A stretch of 41,210 bases of DNA, taken from positions 1 to 41,210 of IMG/VR virus record IMGVR_UViG_3300031576_001286; one strand, given 5' to 3'. Source of the stretch: a virus. Of the stretch, positions 29,802 through 38,566 are shown one piece after another. The translations under genes were made by a program, and so were the position numbers. The notes below the pieces were generated by a model that saw only the letters and a program-made list of their open reading frames with translations, searched no databases and was not told where the DNA came from. Position 1 is the first letter of the stretch; each line of letters starts with the position of its first letter.

Positions 29802-30698
29802 ATGCGAACCACGACCGCGGCGTTCAACACCGAACGCGACAAGAAGCAAAACCACCCGATCGAGCTGCTGGACCTGTTCTTCGGGTCGCAGACGGTGGAC
29901 GATGTGTCGACGCTGCACTATGCGATCCACGACGAGGACGTGAGTTTTTTCAACATCGACGGCGGCGCCAAGACCTACACGGCCATTGGGGTGCGCCGCT
30001 CGGACGTGAGCAACGTCATGGACAACGAGGCCCGGCAGACGACGCTGGAGATCGACAACATCAAACGGGACTTCCAGTCGTTCTTCTTCCAGAACGCCGA
30101 CTTCATGCGCGACAAGCGGGTGCTCTTGCGGCACGTCTTCCAAGGCGCGACTGGCGCGCTGGGCGATGCCATCGTGATCCTGGACGGGGCGATCTCGACG
30201 GTGCGGATCACCCAGAAGGTCTGCCAGTTTGAGCTGGCCGGCGTGATCGGGCAACTGCAGTTCCAGACCGGGCGGCAGCTCGATCGGCTCTGCCCGCTCA
30301 ATTTCGTCTCGGCGCTGTGCGCGGCGGGCGTCACGGTGGCGACGCTGACACAGGAGGCGACGGATACGGTCGCCGCGGGCTCGACCAAAACCGCCGTCCG
30401 ATTGGCGACGGTTACCAGGCCAGACAAGTATTACGCCATCGGGACGATCGAGTTCACGTCCGGGCAGAACAGCGGGTATCTCCGCAAGGTGATCAAGTGG
30501 ACGAGCAGCACGAAGCAGGCCGACCTGGACTTCGGGCTGCCGTTCACCCCGACGGTCGGTGACTCGGTGAAGATCAAGCGGGACTGCGACAAGACCTTCA
30601 AGGAGTGCCGGGATCGCTACACGGAGATCGACCCGGTGACAGGCAACACGGCCAACTTCCACGGCTTCCCGAGCGTGGTGCAGACGATCAACCCATGA
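29802..30698 (+). CDS. DUF2163/BR0599-like tail hub protein (GTA gp13-like)
   Basis: 298 aa. The C-terminus CDKTFKECRDRY...NTANFHGFPSVV is a clear signature of the phage BR0599/DUF2163 family, with the conserved Cys pair. The N-terminal half is beta-rich (LLDLFFGSQTVDD, VSFFNIDGGAKTYTAIG). In GTAs this protein is part of the hub that binds a Zn/Fe site. Lies directly upstream of and overlaps the giant hub fusion. Confidence 0.86.
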   Translation: MRTTTAAFNTERDKKQNHPIELLDLFFGSQTVDDVSTLHYAIHDEDVSFFNIDGGAKTYTAIGVRRSDVSNVMDNEARQTTLEIDNIKRDFQSFFFQNADFMRDKRVLLRHVFQGATGALGDAIVILDGAISTVRITQKVCQFELAGVIGQLQFQTGRQLDRLCPLNFVSALCAAGVTVATLTQEATDTVAAGSTKTAVRLATVTRPDKYYAIGTIEFTSGQNSGYLRKVIKWTSSTKQADLDFGLPFTPTVGDSVKIKRDCDKTFKECRDRYTEIDPVTGNTANFHGFPSVVQTINP

Positions 30699-33600
30699 CC
30701 GAACCGTTGACACAGGAACTCCCCTACGTTCCGGAGGCCGAGCGGTCGCCAGACGAAGCCCTGGCGCCGATGGACGGGCTTCCAGCTACGGATGCCAGCG
30801 CGCCGGAGGTGACAGACGCGGAGTATCAGCAGGTCGTCCATGGGTGGATTGGGATCCCCTACCGGCTCAACGGGCAGGACCGGGCGACCGGCCTGGACTG
30901 CCGGACGCTCTGCATCCAGTTCCTGCGGGCGCAAGGCGTGGCGGTCAAGGACACGGACAGTGAGCCGCTGCCGGAGACGATCGACGTACTGGACCTGGCG
31001 CGTTACGAGGCGGGCGTCAAGGCCGCTGGCCAGGCCGTCGAGCTGAAGGATCTCCGGCGCAACGACGTGGTCTACTATAAAAACAAGGTCGGGCGGTTGC
31101 ACGTCGGGATCTGGATCGGCTACGACCGGATCCTGACGACGGGCCAGGCGCACGGGAGCCATCTCTACCGGATCCGCCGGGAGCAGCTGCTCGGGGCAGT
31201 CCGGGGTGCGCGCGGCGTCTGGCTGGACGTGAGCCCGCTAGAGGTGCCCCCCGGGCGCGATCCGATTACCTTGGCCCTCGTCGGTGGGGTCGTGGGGGCC
31301 GGGCTGGTCGGCGGAGCCGGGGTCGTGGCGACGATCGTCGGGTTCGGGGTCGGGTTTGCGGTGGTCGGGGCCATCAGCTTCGGCATCGGGGCGCTCACCA
31401 GCGGGCGACAGGCCTTCGACTTCGATGGGTCGGCCGGGGCCGGGCTGGACGCCTCGCCGCGCTACGCCTTCGACGGGGCGCGGAACATTCGCAGTAACCA
31501 GTACCCGGTCCCGCTGATCTATGCGGGGCTGGGGATCCGCGTCCTAAACACTCTTGAGATTTGGAACAGCGGCCAGGGCGCGCAGACACAGCGGCGGCTC
31601 GTCGTGATCGGCGAGGGGGAACTCGGCGGCATCACGGAAGTACAGCTGAACGGCTCGCCGATTGCAAACTTCGCCGGGAGCTCGGCGGTGATCTACCTGG
31701 GCACGACGAGCCAATGGGCCAACCTGCCGGCGGAGGTGCCCGGCATGAAGAACGTCGCCGGGCTCGACCTGACGCTCGCGGCGAGCGAGAAGCTCTCCGG
31801 AGATCCCGTCATCACCTGCAAGGTCACCGGGGGCCGGAAGATCAAGACCTGGAACGGGACGATCTGGACGGGGGCCACGGCGAGCGGAAACCCGGCGGCC
31901 ATCATCCGGGACTACCTGACGCTGACGCGCGAGCGCGGGGGCTGCGGCTTCCCGGAGAACGCGCTCGATGACGCCAGCTTCGGCGCCGTCTACGACTACT
32001 GCGAGGCGACGGTGACGAACCTAGACGGGACCACCGAGGCCCGGGCCCGCCTGGACATGATCATCGACACGTTCCGCCCGTGGCTCGACACCTGGCAGGA
32101 CCTGATGGCGACCTTCGGCGCATTCCCTACGAGCGATGGCCGGAAGTTCTCCCTGCGCGTGGAAAAGAGCGAGAGCGCGGTGCAGGCCTTCACGGAACAC
32201 AACGTCACCGAGGTCGAGTACCAGACGTTCAGCAAGGACGACCGCCCCAACCGCATCATCGGGGTCTACATCGACCCGACGACCGACGGCAACGACGCCC
32301 GCACGCGGGTCTCGGTGGACGATCTGGTGGATCAGGCGAAGAACCCACGCGGCCTCGTCCCGCGCGAAGTGAACCTGCTGGGCTTGAGCCGGCAGACCCA
32401 GGCGATCCGAGAGGTCACGAAGGTCCTGAACGACCTCCGGGCGAACTGGTATGCCATCTCCTTCGTCTCCGACGTCGAGGCGATCGCCCTGGAGGCTGGG
32501 GACGTGTTCACGATCACGCACCCGGTCCTGGGGGACGGCGTGACGGCGTACTCGTTCCGGGCGATCCGCATCCTCGAGATGGCCGATCACAAGCGTCGGA
32601 TCATCGGGAAGGCCTACACGGCCGGCGTCTTCAACGACCAGATGGAGCAACAGGCGGTCGTGCTCGACTACACGCCGCCGCCGAACCCCTTCACGCCGGT
32701 GGCCGACGTGACCGGCCTGACCGCCACGGCCGTGGGCTTCCTCCAGGTCGACGGAAGCTTCGTGAGCAACCTGCAAGTCGCGTGGACGGAACCCGCGGAC
32801 AAGATCAACCTCAAGATGTACACGCTGGAGTGGGGCGAGAACGGCGGCGCCTACGTCGAGCGGGACAACGTCTTCCCCGGCGCGACGTCGGCGATCCTGC
32901 CCGGTGCGAAGATCGGCGCCACGTACACCGTGCGGGTCAAGACCGTGAGCAAGGTCGACGTCCGGTCCGACGGCGCGATCTCGGCCTCGGTCGTGCCGAA
33001 CGGGGACACCGCCCCACCGCTCGACGTGGCCGGGTTCGACGTGCAGCAGCGCGGCGACGAGATCAGGCTCAGCTGGAACGGCAACCCGGATCTCGACATC
33101 TGGGGCTACGAGATCCGCGAGGGCGGGACCACCTGGGAGAGTGCCGCGGTCATCGACACCGTGGTATCCGGGAGCCGCTACACCATCCGCGACTTCTCCG
33201 GGGGCACGAAGACCTACCGGATCAAGGCGATCGACGCCAGCCTGAACTACAGCGTGAACGCCGCGAGCGACTCGCTGATCGCCACCGCCCCGGGCAACAG
33301 CAACATCCTGTTCAAGTACGACGTGTTCAAGAACGGGCTCAAGGACGGCGTCTTCTCGGCGGGGGCCGAGCTGCAGACGACGGCCGATTTCGCGCCGGCC
33401 TACTTCCGACCGGCCATCGGCCTCAAGACCATCCTGCGCGTCGACACCTACGCCAGCACGTACACGCAGCTGGAGACCGACCTCAACTGGGACACCGAGC
33501 AGCGCGAGACCACGCTGGAGAACTACACCAGCGAGGCGGTGGATATCGGGTCGATCCAGACCGCGATCTGCTCGATCGCCCACAAGGAGATCGTGCCGTC

Positions 33601-34015
33601 GGGCACGGTGACCATCGAATGGGCGAAGTCGGACACGGACCCGAACCCGTCGACCTTCGTGGCCTTCACCGAAGGCATCTACACCATCCGGTACTTCAAG
33701 ATCCGCATCAAGGTCCAGACGACCGACACGACCAAGAACGTGCGGGTCTACGAGTGCAACTTCCAGATGGACGTGAAGGACCAGGAGGAAACCGGGACGA
33801 ACGTGGCGATCGCGGCGGGAGGGACGACGATCACCTTCGCCAAGAGCTTCTCGCAGACCCCGAACATTCAAGTGAGCACCGTCGGCGCGAGCGCCTTCGT
33901 GCCCGTGATCACCGCGCAGAGCAGCGTTAGCTTCACGGTGAAGCTGTGGGACTCGAACGCCGTGCCGCAGGCGTTTGTCGCGGGCAACGTCAACTGGAGA
34001 GCGAAAGGGTTCTGA
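30695..34015 (+). CDS. NlpC/P60-gpI-gpJ fusion: tail hub/fibre with peptidase
   Basis: 1106 aa from the ATGA-coupled ATG. Residues ~41-180 are an NlpC/P60 domain: Cys69 (GLDCRTLC), His136 (GRLHVGIW) with the DVVYY strand. Residues ~189-240 are a glycine-rich hydrophobic segment (GGVVGAGLVGG...GALTSG) like lambda gpI. The rest is a gpJ-like central hub (YAFDGARNIRSNQYPVPLIYAG, EVEYQTFSKDDRPNRI, EAGDVFTITHPV), then at least two fibronectin III-type domains and a C-terminal beta domain. In lambda K, I and J are separate genes. It should both cut peptidoglycan and hold the tail tip. Confidence 0.88.
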   Translation: MTEPLTQELPYVPEAERSPDEALAPMDGLPATDASAPEVTDAEYQQVVHGWIGIPYRLNGQDRATGLDCRTLCIQFLRAQGVAVKDTDSEPLPETIDVLDLARYEAGVKAAGQAVELKDLRRNDVVYYKNKVGRLHVGIWIGYDRILTTGQAHGSHLYRIRREQLLGAVRGARGVWLDVSPLEVPPGRDPITLALVGGVVGAGLVGGAGVVATIVGFGVGFAVVGAISFGIGALTSGRQAFDFDGSAGAGLDASPRYAFDGARNIRSNQYPVPLIYAGLGIRVLNTLEIWNSGQGAQTQRRLVVIGEGELGGITEVQLNGSPIANFAGSSAVIYLGTTSQWANLPAEVPGMKNVAGLDLTLAASEKLSGDPVITCKVTGGRKIKTWNGTIWTGATASGNPAAIIRDYLTLTRERGGCGFPENALDDASFGAVYDYCEATVTNLDGTTEARARLDMIIDTFRPWLDTWQDLMATFGAFPTSDGRKFSLRVEKSESAVQAFTEHNVTEVEYQTFSKDDRPNRIIGVYIDPTTDGNDARTRVSVDDLVDQAKNPRGLVPREVNLLGLSRQTQAIREVTKVLNDLRANWYAISFVSDVEAIALEAGDVFTITHPVLGDGVTAYSFRAIRILEMADHKRRIIGKAYTAGVFNDQMEQQAVVLDYTPPPNPFTPVADVTGLTATAVGFLQVDGSFVSNLQVAWTEPADKINLKMYTLEWGENGGAYVERDNVFPGATSAILPGAKIGATYTVRVKTVSKVDVRSDGAISASVVPNGDTAPPLDVAGFDVQQRGDEIRLSWNGNPDLDIWGYEIREGGTTWESAAVIDTVVSGSRYTIRDFSGGTKTYRIKAIDASLNYSVNAASDSLIATAPGNSNILFKYDVFKNGLKDGVFSAGAELQTTADFAPAYFRPAIGLKTILRVDTYASTYTQLETDLNWDTEQRETTLENYTSEAVDIGSIQTAICSIAHKEIVPSGTVTIEWAKSDTDPNPSTFVAFTEGIYTIRYFKIRIKVQTTDTTKNVRVYECNFQMDVKDQEETGTNVAIAAGGTTITFAKSFSQTPNIQVSTVGASAFVPVITAQSSVSFTVKLWDSNAVPQAFVAGNVNWRAKGF

Positions 34016-34018
34016 GCG

Positions 34019-35542
34019 ATGGCGACACCCGCATTGGCCGTCTATACCCAGAGCGACCTGACCGGGTCGTTCGACAAGGCGAACTTCTCGGCGCGGCTGC
34101 ACTCGCTCCACCAGACCGACTTCGAGCCGCTGCGCTGCCGGGCCCAGGCGACGCCGGTAATGACGGTCCAGGTCCAGGCGGCTTCCGCGCAGAGTTTCTA
34201 CACGGGGGCCTACCTCAACAACGTGAAACTTACCTATGCTGGCGGCAACAGCGGAACCTTCACGGCCCCGACGACCAATCCACGCATCGACGACCTCTCG
34301 ATGAGCGCCAGCAACGTCCTGGTGATCACGCAAGGCACCGAGGCGGCCAGCCCGACCGCGCCGACCACGCCGGCCGGCAACTTTCCGATCGCGCAGATCT
34401 TCTTGCGCGTCGGTATGACGACCATCGTGGATCGGGAGAACAGCGGGGCCAACCCGACGCAGGGCTACGTCTACGCCGACATCCGGCCGAAGATGGTCGC
34501 GGGCGGCGTGACGGCGCACAGCGCCTTGACGGGGCTGACCACCGGGGACGATCACACGCAGTACGCGAAGGTGGCCGGCCGAGCGGCGGGGCAGACGCTG
34601 CAAGGCGGGACGGCCGCTAGTGAAAACCTCACTCTCGAATCTACAGCCCATGCCACGAAGGGCGCGGTAGTCATCAAGGGCGGGCGCGCCAAGTTCGAGG
34701 ACGCCGCGGCCGATCCCACAGCCGACGGCCAGTTCTTCCGCAACGCCGCGAACTACAAGTTCCACGACGGCGCGGCGGTGCGGACGTTCGTCCACAGCAA
34801 TACGGCGGCCGGCGGCGATCTCTCCGGCACCTACCCGAATCCAACGGTGGCGAAGATCCAAGGCACCAGCGTCCATACGGTGGCCCCGACCGACAAGCAG
34901 GTGCTCAGTTATGTGGCCGCCAACACTCGGTACGAGGCGACGGCGTTACCGTTCAGGAATATCCAGGTCATTACGGCTACCGGCACTTGGACACGACCTG
35001 CTGGCGTCACAGATGTCTTTGTCATCGTGATCGGTGGCGGTGGCGGCGGGGGTGGTGGCACGTCAACCGCAGGCGGCGGTGGCGGGGGCGGCGGAGAGTA
35101 TGCTGCAGGGTTTGTCGCGGTCTCCGCCGATGTGACCGCCACGATTGGGGAGGCGGGAACGGCAGGGGCAAGTGGAGGAGGCACCGGCGGGGCTGGCGGT
35201 CAGTCGAGCTTCGGCGCGAGCGTGATTGCCAAGGGAGGGTCTGGTGGCGTTGGCTCAACGGGTGGTGGTACTGGCGGGGCCGGTGGAACTGGTGGAACAG
35301 GGACGCACAAGATTGACGGTGGCCGGGGTGGAAGGGCTGGGACTTCTGCTGGGAACAAGGATGGCGGCGCTGGCGGTGGTGCGCCGTGCGGAGGGGCAGG
35401 CGCTCCGGTTGATCCTGACGGAGCGAATGACGTGAAAGCTGGCACCGAGCCAGGCGGCGCAGGCGGCGGGATTGATGGCAATAGCGGATTTAGTGGGGCA
35501 GGTGGTGCCGGGGCGAAGGGTCGGATCATCGTGATGTGGTAA
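34019..35542 (+). CDS. Tail fibre/tip protein with glycine-rich C-terminal domain
   Basis: 507 aa. The N-terminal ~300 residues are beta-rich and contain fibre-type motifs (HSALTGLTTGDDHTQYAKV, AGGDLSGTYPNPTVAKI). From about 320, TGTWTRPAGVTDVFVIVIGGGG begins a domain with long glycine runs (G8-G9 and many GGxGG) like the polyglycine-II sandwich of phage receptor-binding tip proteins. Likely host recognition. The GC-rich repeat DNA could recombine. Confidence 0.8.
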   Translation: MATPALAVYTQSDLTGSFDKANFSARLHSLHQTDFEPLRCRAQATPVMTVQVQAASAQSFYTGAYLNNVKLTYAGGNSGTFTAPTTNPRIDDLSMSASNVLVITQGTEAASPTAPTTPAGNFPIAQIFLRVGMTTIVDRENSGANPTQGYVYADIRPKMVAGGVTAHSALTGLTTGDDHTQYAKVAGRAAGQTLQGGTAASENLTLESTAHATKGAVVIKGGRAKFEDAAADPTADGQFFRNAANYKFHDGAAVRTFVHSNTAAGGDLSGTYPNPTVAKIQGTSVHTVAPTDKQVLSYVAANTRYEATALPFRNIQVITATGTWTRPAGVTDVFVIVIGGGGGGGGGTSTAGGGGGGGGEYAAGFVAVSADVTATIGEAGTAGASGGGTGGAGGQSSFGASVIAKGGSGGVGSTGGGTGGAGGTGGTGTHKIDGGRGGRAGTSAGNKDGGAGGGAPCGGAGAPVDPDGANDVKAGTEPGGAGGGIDGNSGFSGAGGAGAKGRIIVMW

Positions 35543-35555
35543 CGAGGAGGCAGCG

Positions 35556-35744
35556 ATGGTGAGCGATGCGGATCGGATCAAGCAGATCAGGGACGACATG
35601 CAGGCGATCGCGGACAGGCACGCGCTCGAGTTCATCTACCGACAGGGCGTCGACGGGCAGATCCTAATGCAGGTCGGGGTCACGCTGACGCCGACCAAGC
35701 CCGCCGCGCCGCAAGAGCCGCCGCCTGCGACGCCGGATGAGTAG
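35556..35744 (+). CDS. Small unknown protein in fibre region
   Basis: 62 aa, Shine-Dalgarno GAGGAGG. N-terminal helix (ADRIKQIRDDMQAIADRHA), a short beta hairpin, and a Pro-rich tail (KPAAPQEPPPATPDE). Function unknown. Confidence 0.6.
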   Translation: MVSDADRIKQIRDDMQAIADRHALEFIYRQGVDGQILMQVGVTLTPTKPAAPQEPPPATPDE

Positions 35745-35769
35745 GAGCAACCACCACAGGAGGGCACGT

Positions 35770-36291
35770 ATGGAAAATCGTGAGGAGATCGGCATGTCTG
35801 ACAGCCTGACGAAGGACGTCGGGAAGCACCTCACCGAGGACCTCAAGCTGACCGGCGAGTTCGAGCTGATTCACCAGGGCGCCGATGGGCAGGTGAAGGA
35901 GCGGCGCCTTGTGAAGAACCTCGTGGTGAGCGCCGGCAAGGCGGGGGTCGCCGGGCTCATCAACGGCGTCATCACGAACTTCTTCGAGCACATCGCCATC
36001 GGGACGGGCACGGTCGCGGCGGCGGCGGGCGATACCACGCTCGGCACGGAGATCACGACGGGCGGCGGAGCCCGAGCCGCCGGCACGACCTCGCGAGTGA
36101 CGACGACCGTCACGAACGACACCGCGCAGGTGGTGTTCGCCTTCGCCTTCACGGCCAGCTTCGCGGTGACCGAGGCCGGCCTGCTCGACTCGATCTCAGC
36201 CGGCACGCTTCTCTGCCGGCAGGTGTTCGCGGCCGTCAACGTGGTGAACAGCGACAGCCTGACGATTACCTGGAAGGTTGCGGTGAGTTGA
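35770..36291 (+). CDS. Phage tail/fibre-associated structural protein
   Basis: 173 aa from the ATG at 35770 (AGGAGGG upstream; ATGs at 35737 and 35794 are alternatives). NLVVSAGKAGVAGLI, then HIAIGTGT, TTLGTEI, TEAGLLD and DSLTITWKVAVS match a widespread phage beta structural protein, often annotated as tail fibre. Good synteny with neighbouring fibre genes. Confidence 0.72.
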   Translation: MENREEIGMSDSLTKDVGKHLTEDLKLTGEFELIHQGADGQVKERRLVKNLVVSAGKAGVAGLINGVITNFFEHIAIGTGTVAAAAGDTTLGTEITTGGGARAAGTTSRVTTTVTNDTAQVVFAFAFTASFAVTEAGLLDSISAGTLLCRQVFAAVNVVNSDSLTITWKVAVS

Positions 36292-36294
36292 CGC

Positions 36295-36522
36295 ATGGCG
36301 AGGCGCCACGGCGTGACGAGGCACAATCCGTTCGTGCCGACGGCGCGGCCGTGGTGCCACCACTGCCAGGACGAGACTGACGTGGATCTGCAGGGTTCGT
36401 GGAAGGGCGGCATCTTCCACTACAAGGAGTTCTGTCGGCGGTGCAAGAAGGTCATTCAGTGGGGGACGTATAACGCCCCGCTCATTGGAGGTGAGAGAAC
36501 GTCATGCCTCGTTTCAGTCTGA
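36295..36522 (+). CDS. Small zinc-ribbon protein
   Basis: 75 aa. CHHC (near 21-24) and CRRC (near 47-50) form a two-CxxC zinc ribbon. It overlaps the next gene by 19 bp. Unknown role in the fibre region. Confidence 0.62.
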   Translation: MARRHGVTRHNPFVPTARPWCHHCQDETDVDLQGSWKGGIFHYKEFCRRCKKVIQWGTYNAPLIGGERTSCLVSV

Positions 36523-36974
36523 CATTCCCTGGGTTTGCGACCTCAACAGCGTACAAGACCGGGCTGTTGATCCACGCCGACGGGACAGGTGAGCGCGCTG
36601 AAGTCCTTGAAATTATCGGCTCTGGCGCAGGAGCGACGGCCCCGGCCGATACGGAACACCAGGCGGCGCTGCAGCGCGTGGACGCGACAACCGCTGGCAC
36701 GAGTACCGCACAGACCCCGGAAGAGCTTGACGTGCAGGGCGCAGCCTCGGCGATGACTGGCGCGGTCAACTTCAGCGCCGAGCCGACGACCTACCAGGGC
36801 AAGGAGATCATCCTGTTCGGATTCAACCAGCGCGGCGGGATGCGATGGGCAGTGCCGCGTGGACTTGGGGTGCAAATCTACAACGCGATCTCAGCGGCGG
36901 TGAAGGCTGGGCTCAAGATCAAGTCGCACCAGGCCGGGGCCGTGGATCTCAGCATGATTTGGGAGGAGCCGTAA
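36504..36974 (+). CDS. Unknown structural-region protein
   Basis: 156 aa, Shine-Dalgarno GGAGGTGAG. Mixed alpha/beta: SLTFPGFATSTAYKTGLLIHADG, a central Ala/Thr-rich part, then GKEIILFGFNQRGGMRWAVP. No certain family; likely a virion component by position. TAATG overlap with the next gene. Confidence 0.65.
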   Translation: MPRFSLTFPGFATSTAYKTGLLIHADGTGERAEVLEIIGSGAGATAPADTEHQAALQRVDATTAGTSTAQTPEELDVQGAASAMTGAVNFSAEPTTYQGKEIILFGFNQRGGMRWAVPRGLGVQIYNAISAAVKAGLKIKSHQAGAVDLSMIWEEP

Positions 36975-37315
36975 TGCCACAGAAGGCGATCATTCATGTT
37001 GCGACCCGCGTGATTCGCGCCGTCACGACCGACCCCAACCCGACGGTGGGGCCGGGGCATGGCGTCGTGACGTTGTTGTTGCCGGTTAACCTGGCCGGGG
37101 GCCCCTGGAAGCTGGACACCGACGACCAGACCCTTAAAACGCCCACGCAGGCCGAGATTGATGCGTCAGGGGCCGATGAGGAGCGCGTCGCGGCCGAGAA
37201 GCAGAGTACGATTCGTGATTTTAAGACGGCGGTACAGACGATGCTGAATGATCCACTTGTTCCACCCACGATCAAAGACACGTTCACCGCCTTTCTTAAA
37301 ATGTTCCGGGGGTAA
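36974..37315 (+). CDS. Unknown fibre-region protein
   Basis: 113 aa. An N-terminal beta half (KAIIHVATRVIRAVTTDPNP) and a helical C-terminal half (DEERVAAEKQSTIRDFKTAVQTML). TAATG-coupled to its upstream neighbour and immediately adjacent to the next gene. Function unknown. Confidence 0.62.
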   Translation: MPQKAIIHVATRVIRAVTTDPNPTVGPGHGVVTLLLPVNLAGGPWKLDTDDQTLKTPTQAEIDASGADEERVAAEKQSTIRDFKTAVQTMLNDPLVPPTIKDTFTAFLKMFRG

Positions 37316-38566
37316 ATGGCGCTCTCGGTAAAGTCCGGCTCATTCCAGACCAATACCGGCACTGGCAACCAGGCGATCACCGGCGTCGGGTTCACGCCGA
37401 AGATCGTCATTTTCTTCAGTCTGATGCGGACGAGCGCCACGACGGGAAACTCTGGTGGCGCGAGGCTCGGCTACGGCGCGGCGGTGAGCAGCACCAAGCG
37501 GTGGGCGCTTGGGAATTGGGAGAATGACGCCCTCTCCCCCACGACCTGCGACCTGCGTTTCCTGACCACCAAATGCTTCACGCTGGATAACAACGGCACC
37601 GTGAACCTGGAGTTTGATTTCGTCTCCCAGGACGCCGACGGGTTCACGGTCAACATCACCACCGCCAACGCCAGCGGCCGCTCGATCTACTACCTCGCGC
37701 TCGGCGGGACTGATCTCTCGGTCGATGTCGGCACGTTTAACTCCATCACGACGACCGGCGACCAGGCCGTGACGGGCGTCGGTTTCCAACCCAAAGCCAT
37801 GCTGTTCTTCGCCGGCAAGAACAACACCACGGCCGGTAGCCAACAAGACACGCGCTCAAGCATCGGGGCCGGGACGGCGACGGCTGCGGAGTGGGCGTTC
37901 ACATTCTTTGGTGACGACGCCGCCGCGCCGACGAACGAGGACAAGCGTGGGAGTACGTCCGACGTGATCCTGATTACCAGTAATGCCAGCGTGCTCGATG
38001 CGGCTGATCTCAAGACCCTCGACGCTGATGGATTCACGCTCGACTGGATAACCAACAGCGGGACGGCCAAGATCATCGGCTATATCGCGCTCGGCGGGAC
38101 GATCCAAGTCAAGGTCAGCACCCTCGCGCAGCCAGGCAGCACCGGCAATCAAGCGACGACGGGCGCTGGCTTCCAGCCGGCGGTGGTGCTCTTTGCCTCG
38201 CATAATGCAGCCACTCTTGGCTCGATGGTGGCCGACGCGCATCAGGCCATCGGCGTCGGTGTCAGTTCAAGTGAACGCTCAACCGCAATGATGTACTCAG
38301 ATGATGCCAACGGCACCGCAAGCGACTGTGCGATGCGCGCCAGCAATTCTCTCTGTCTGACGTTGGCAACCGGCGGCACGCCGACGGTGGATGCTGAAGC
38401 TGATTTTGTGTCGCAAGATTCAGACGGCTTCACGATCAACTGGACGACCGTAGATGCCACGGCTCGCGTCGTCGGCTACCTGGCGATTGGTGCCGCCGCA
38501 GCCGGGCTCGATGTGGCGCAGCAGCTCCCAGCCTGGCGGCAGCCGATCATGGCGGGGGAGGTCTGA
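37316..38566 (+). CDS. Three-repeat beta protein, probable fibre/receptor-binding protein
   Basis: 416 aa made of three tandem copies of a ~130-residue unit. Each starts with a TG(N/D)QAxTGxGFxP(K/A) motif (near 16, 147, 276) and ends with D(A/S)DGFTxx followed by a Y(L/I)A(L/I)G strand. Period is 129-131 residues. All-beta composition suggests a fibre or shell domain, possibly a trimer mimic from one chain. Start abuts the previous stop. Confidence 0.78.
   Translation: MALSVKSGSFQTNTGTGNQAITGVGFTPKIVIFFSLMRTSATTGNSGGARLGYGAAVSSTKRWALGNWENDALSPTTCDLRFLTTKCFTLDNNGTVNLEFDFVSQDADGFTVNITTANASGRSIYYLALGGTDLSVDVGTFNSITTTGDQAVTGVGFQPKAMLFFAGKNNTTAGSQQDTRSSIGAGTATAAEWAFTFFGDDAAAPTNEDKRGSTSDVILITSNASVLDAADLKTLDADGFTLDWITNSGTAKIIGYIALGGTIQVKVSTLAQPGSTGNQATTGAGFQPAVVLFASHNAATLGSMVADAHQAIGVGVSSSERSTAMMYSDDANGTASDCAMRASNSLCLTLATGGTPTVDAEADFVSQDSDGFTINWTTVDATARVVGYLAIGAAAAGLDVAQQLPAWRQPIMAGEV

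Noticed and set aside
32021-34876. 951-codon open frame on the minus strand opposite the hub and fibre genes
   Set aside because: Arg/Asp/His/Val-rich translation without domains, typical of antisense frames in GC-rich genes; it spans two well-supported plus-strand genes.
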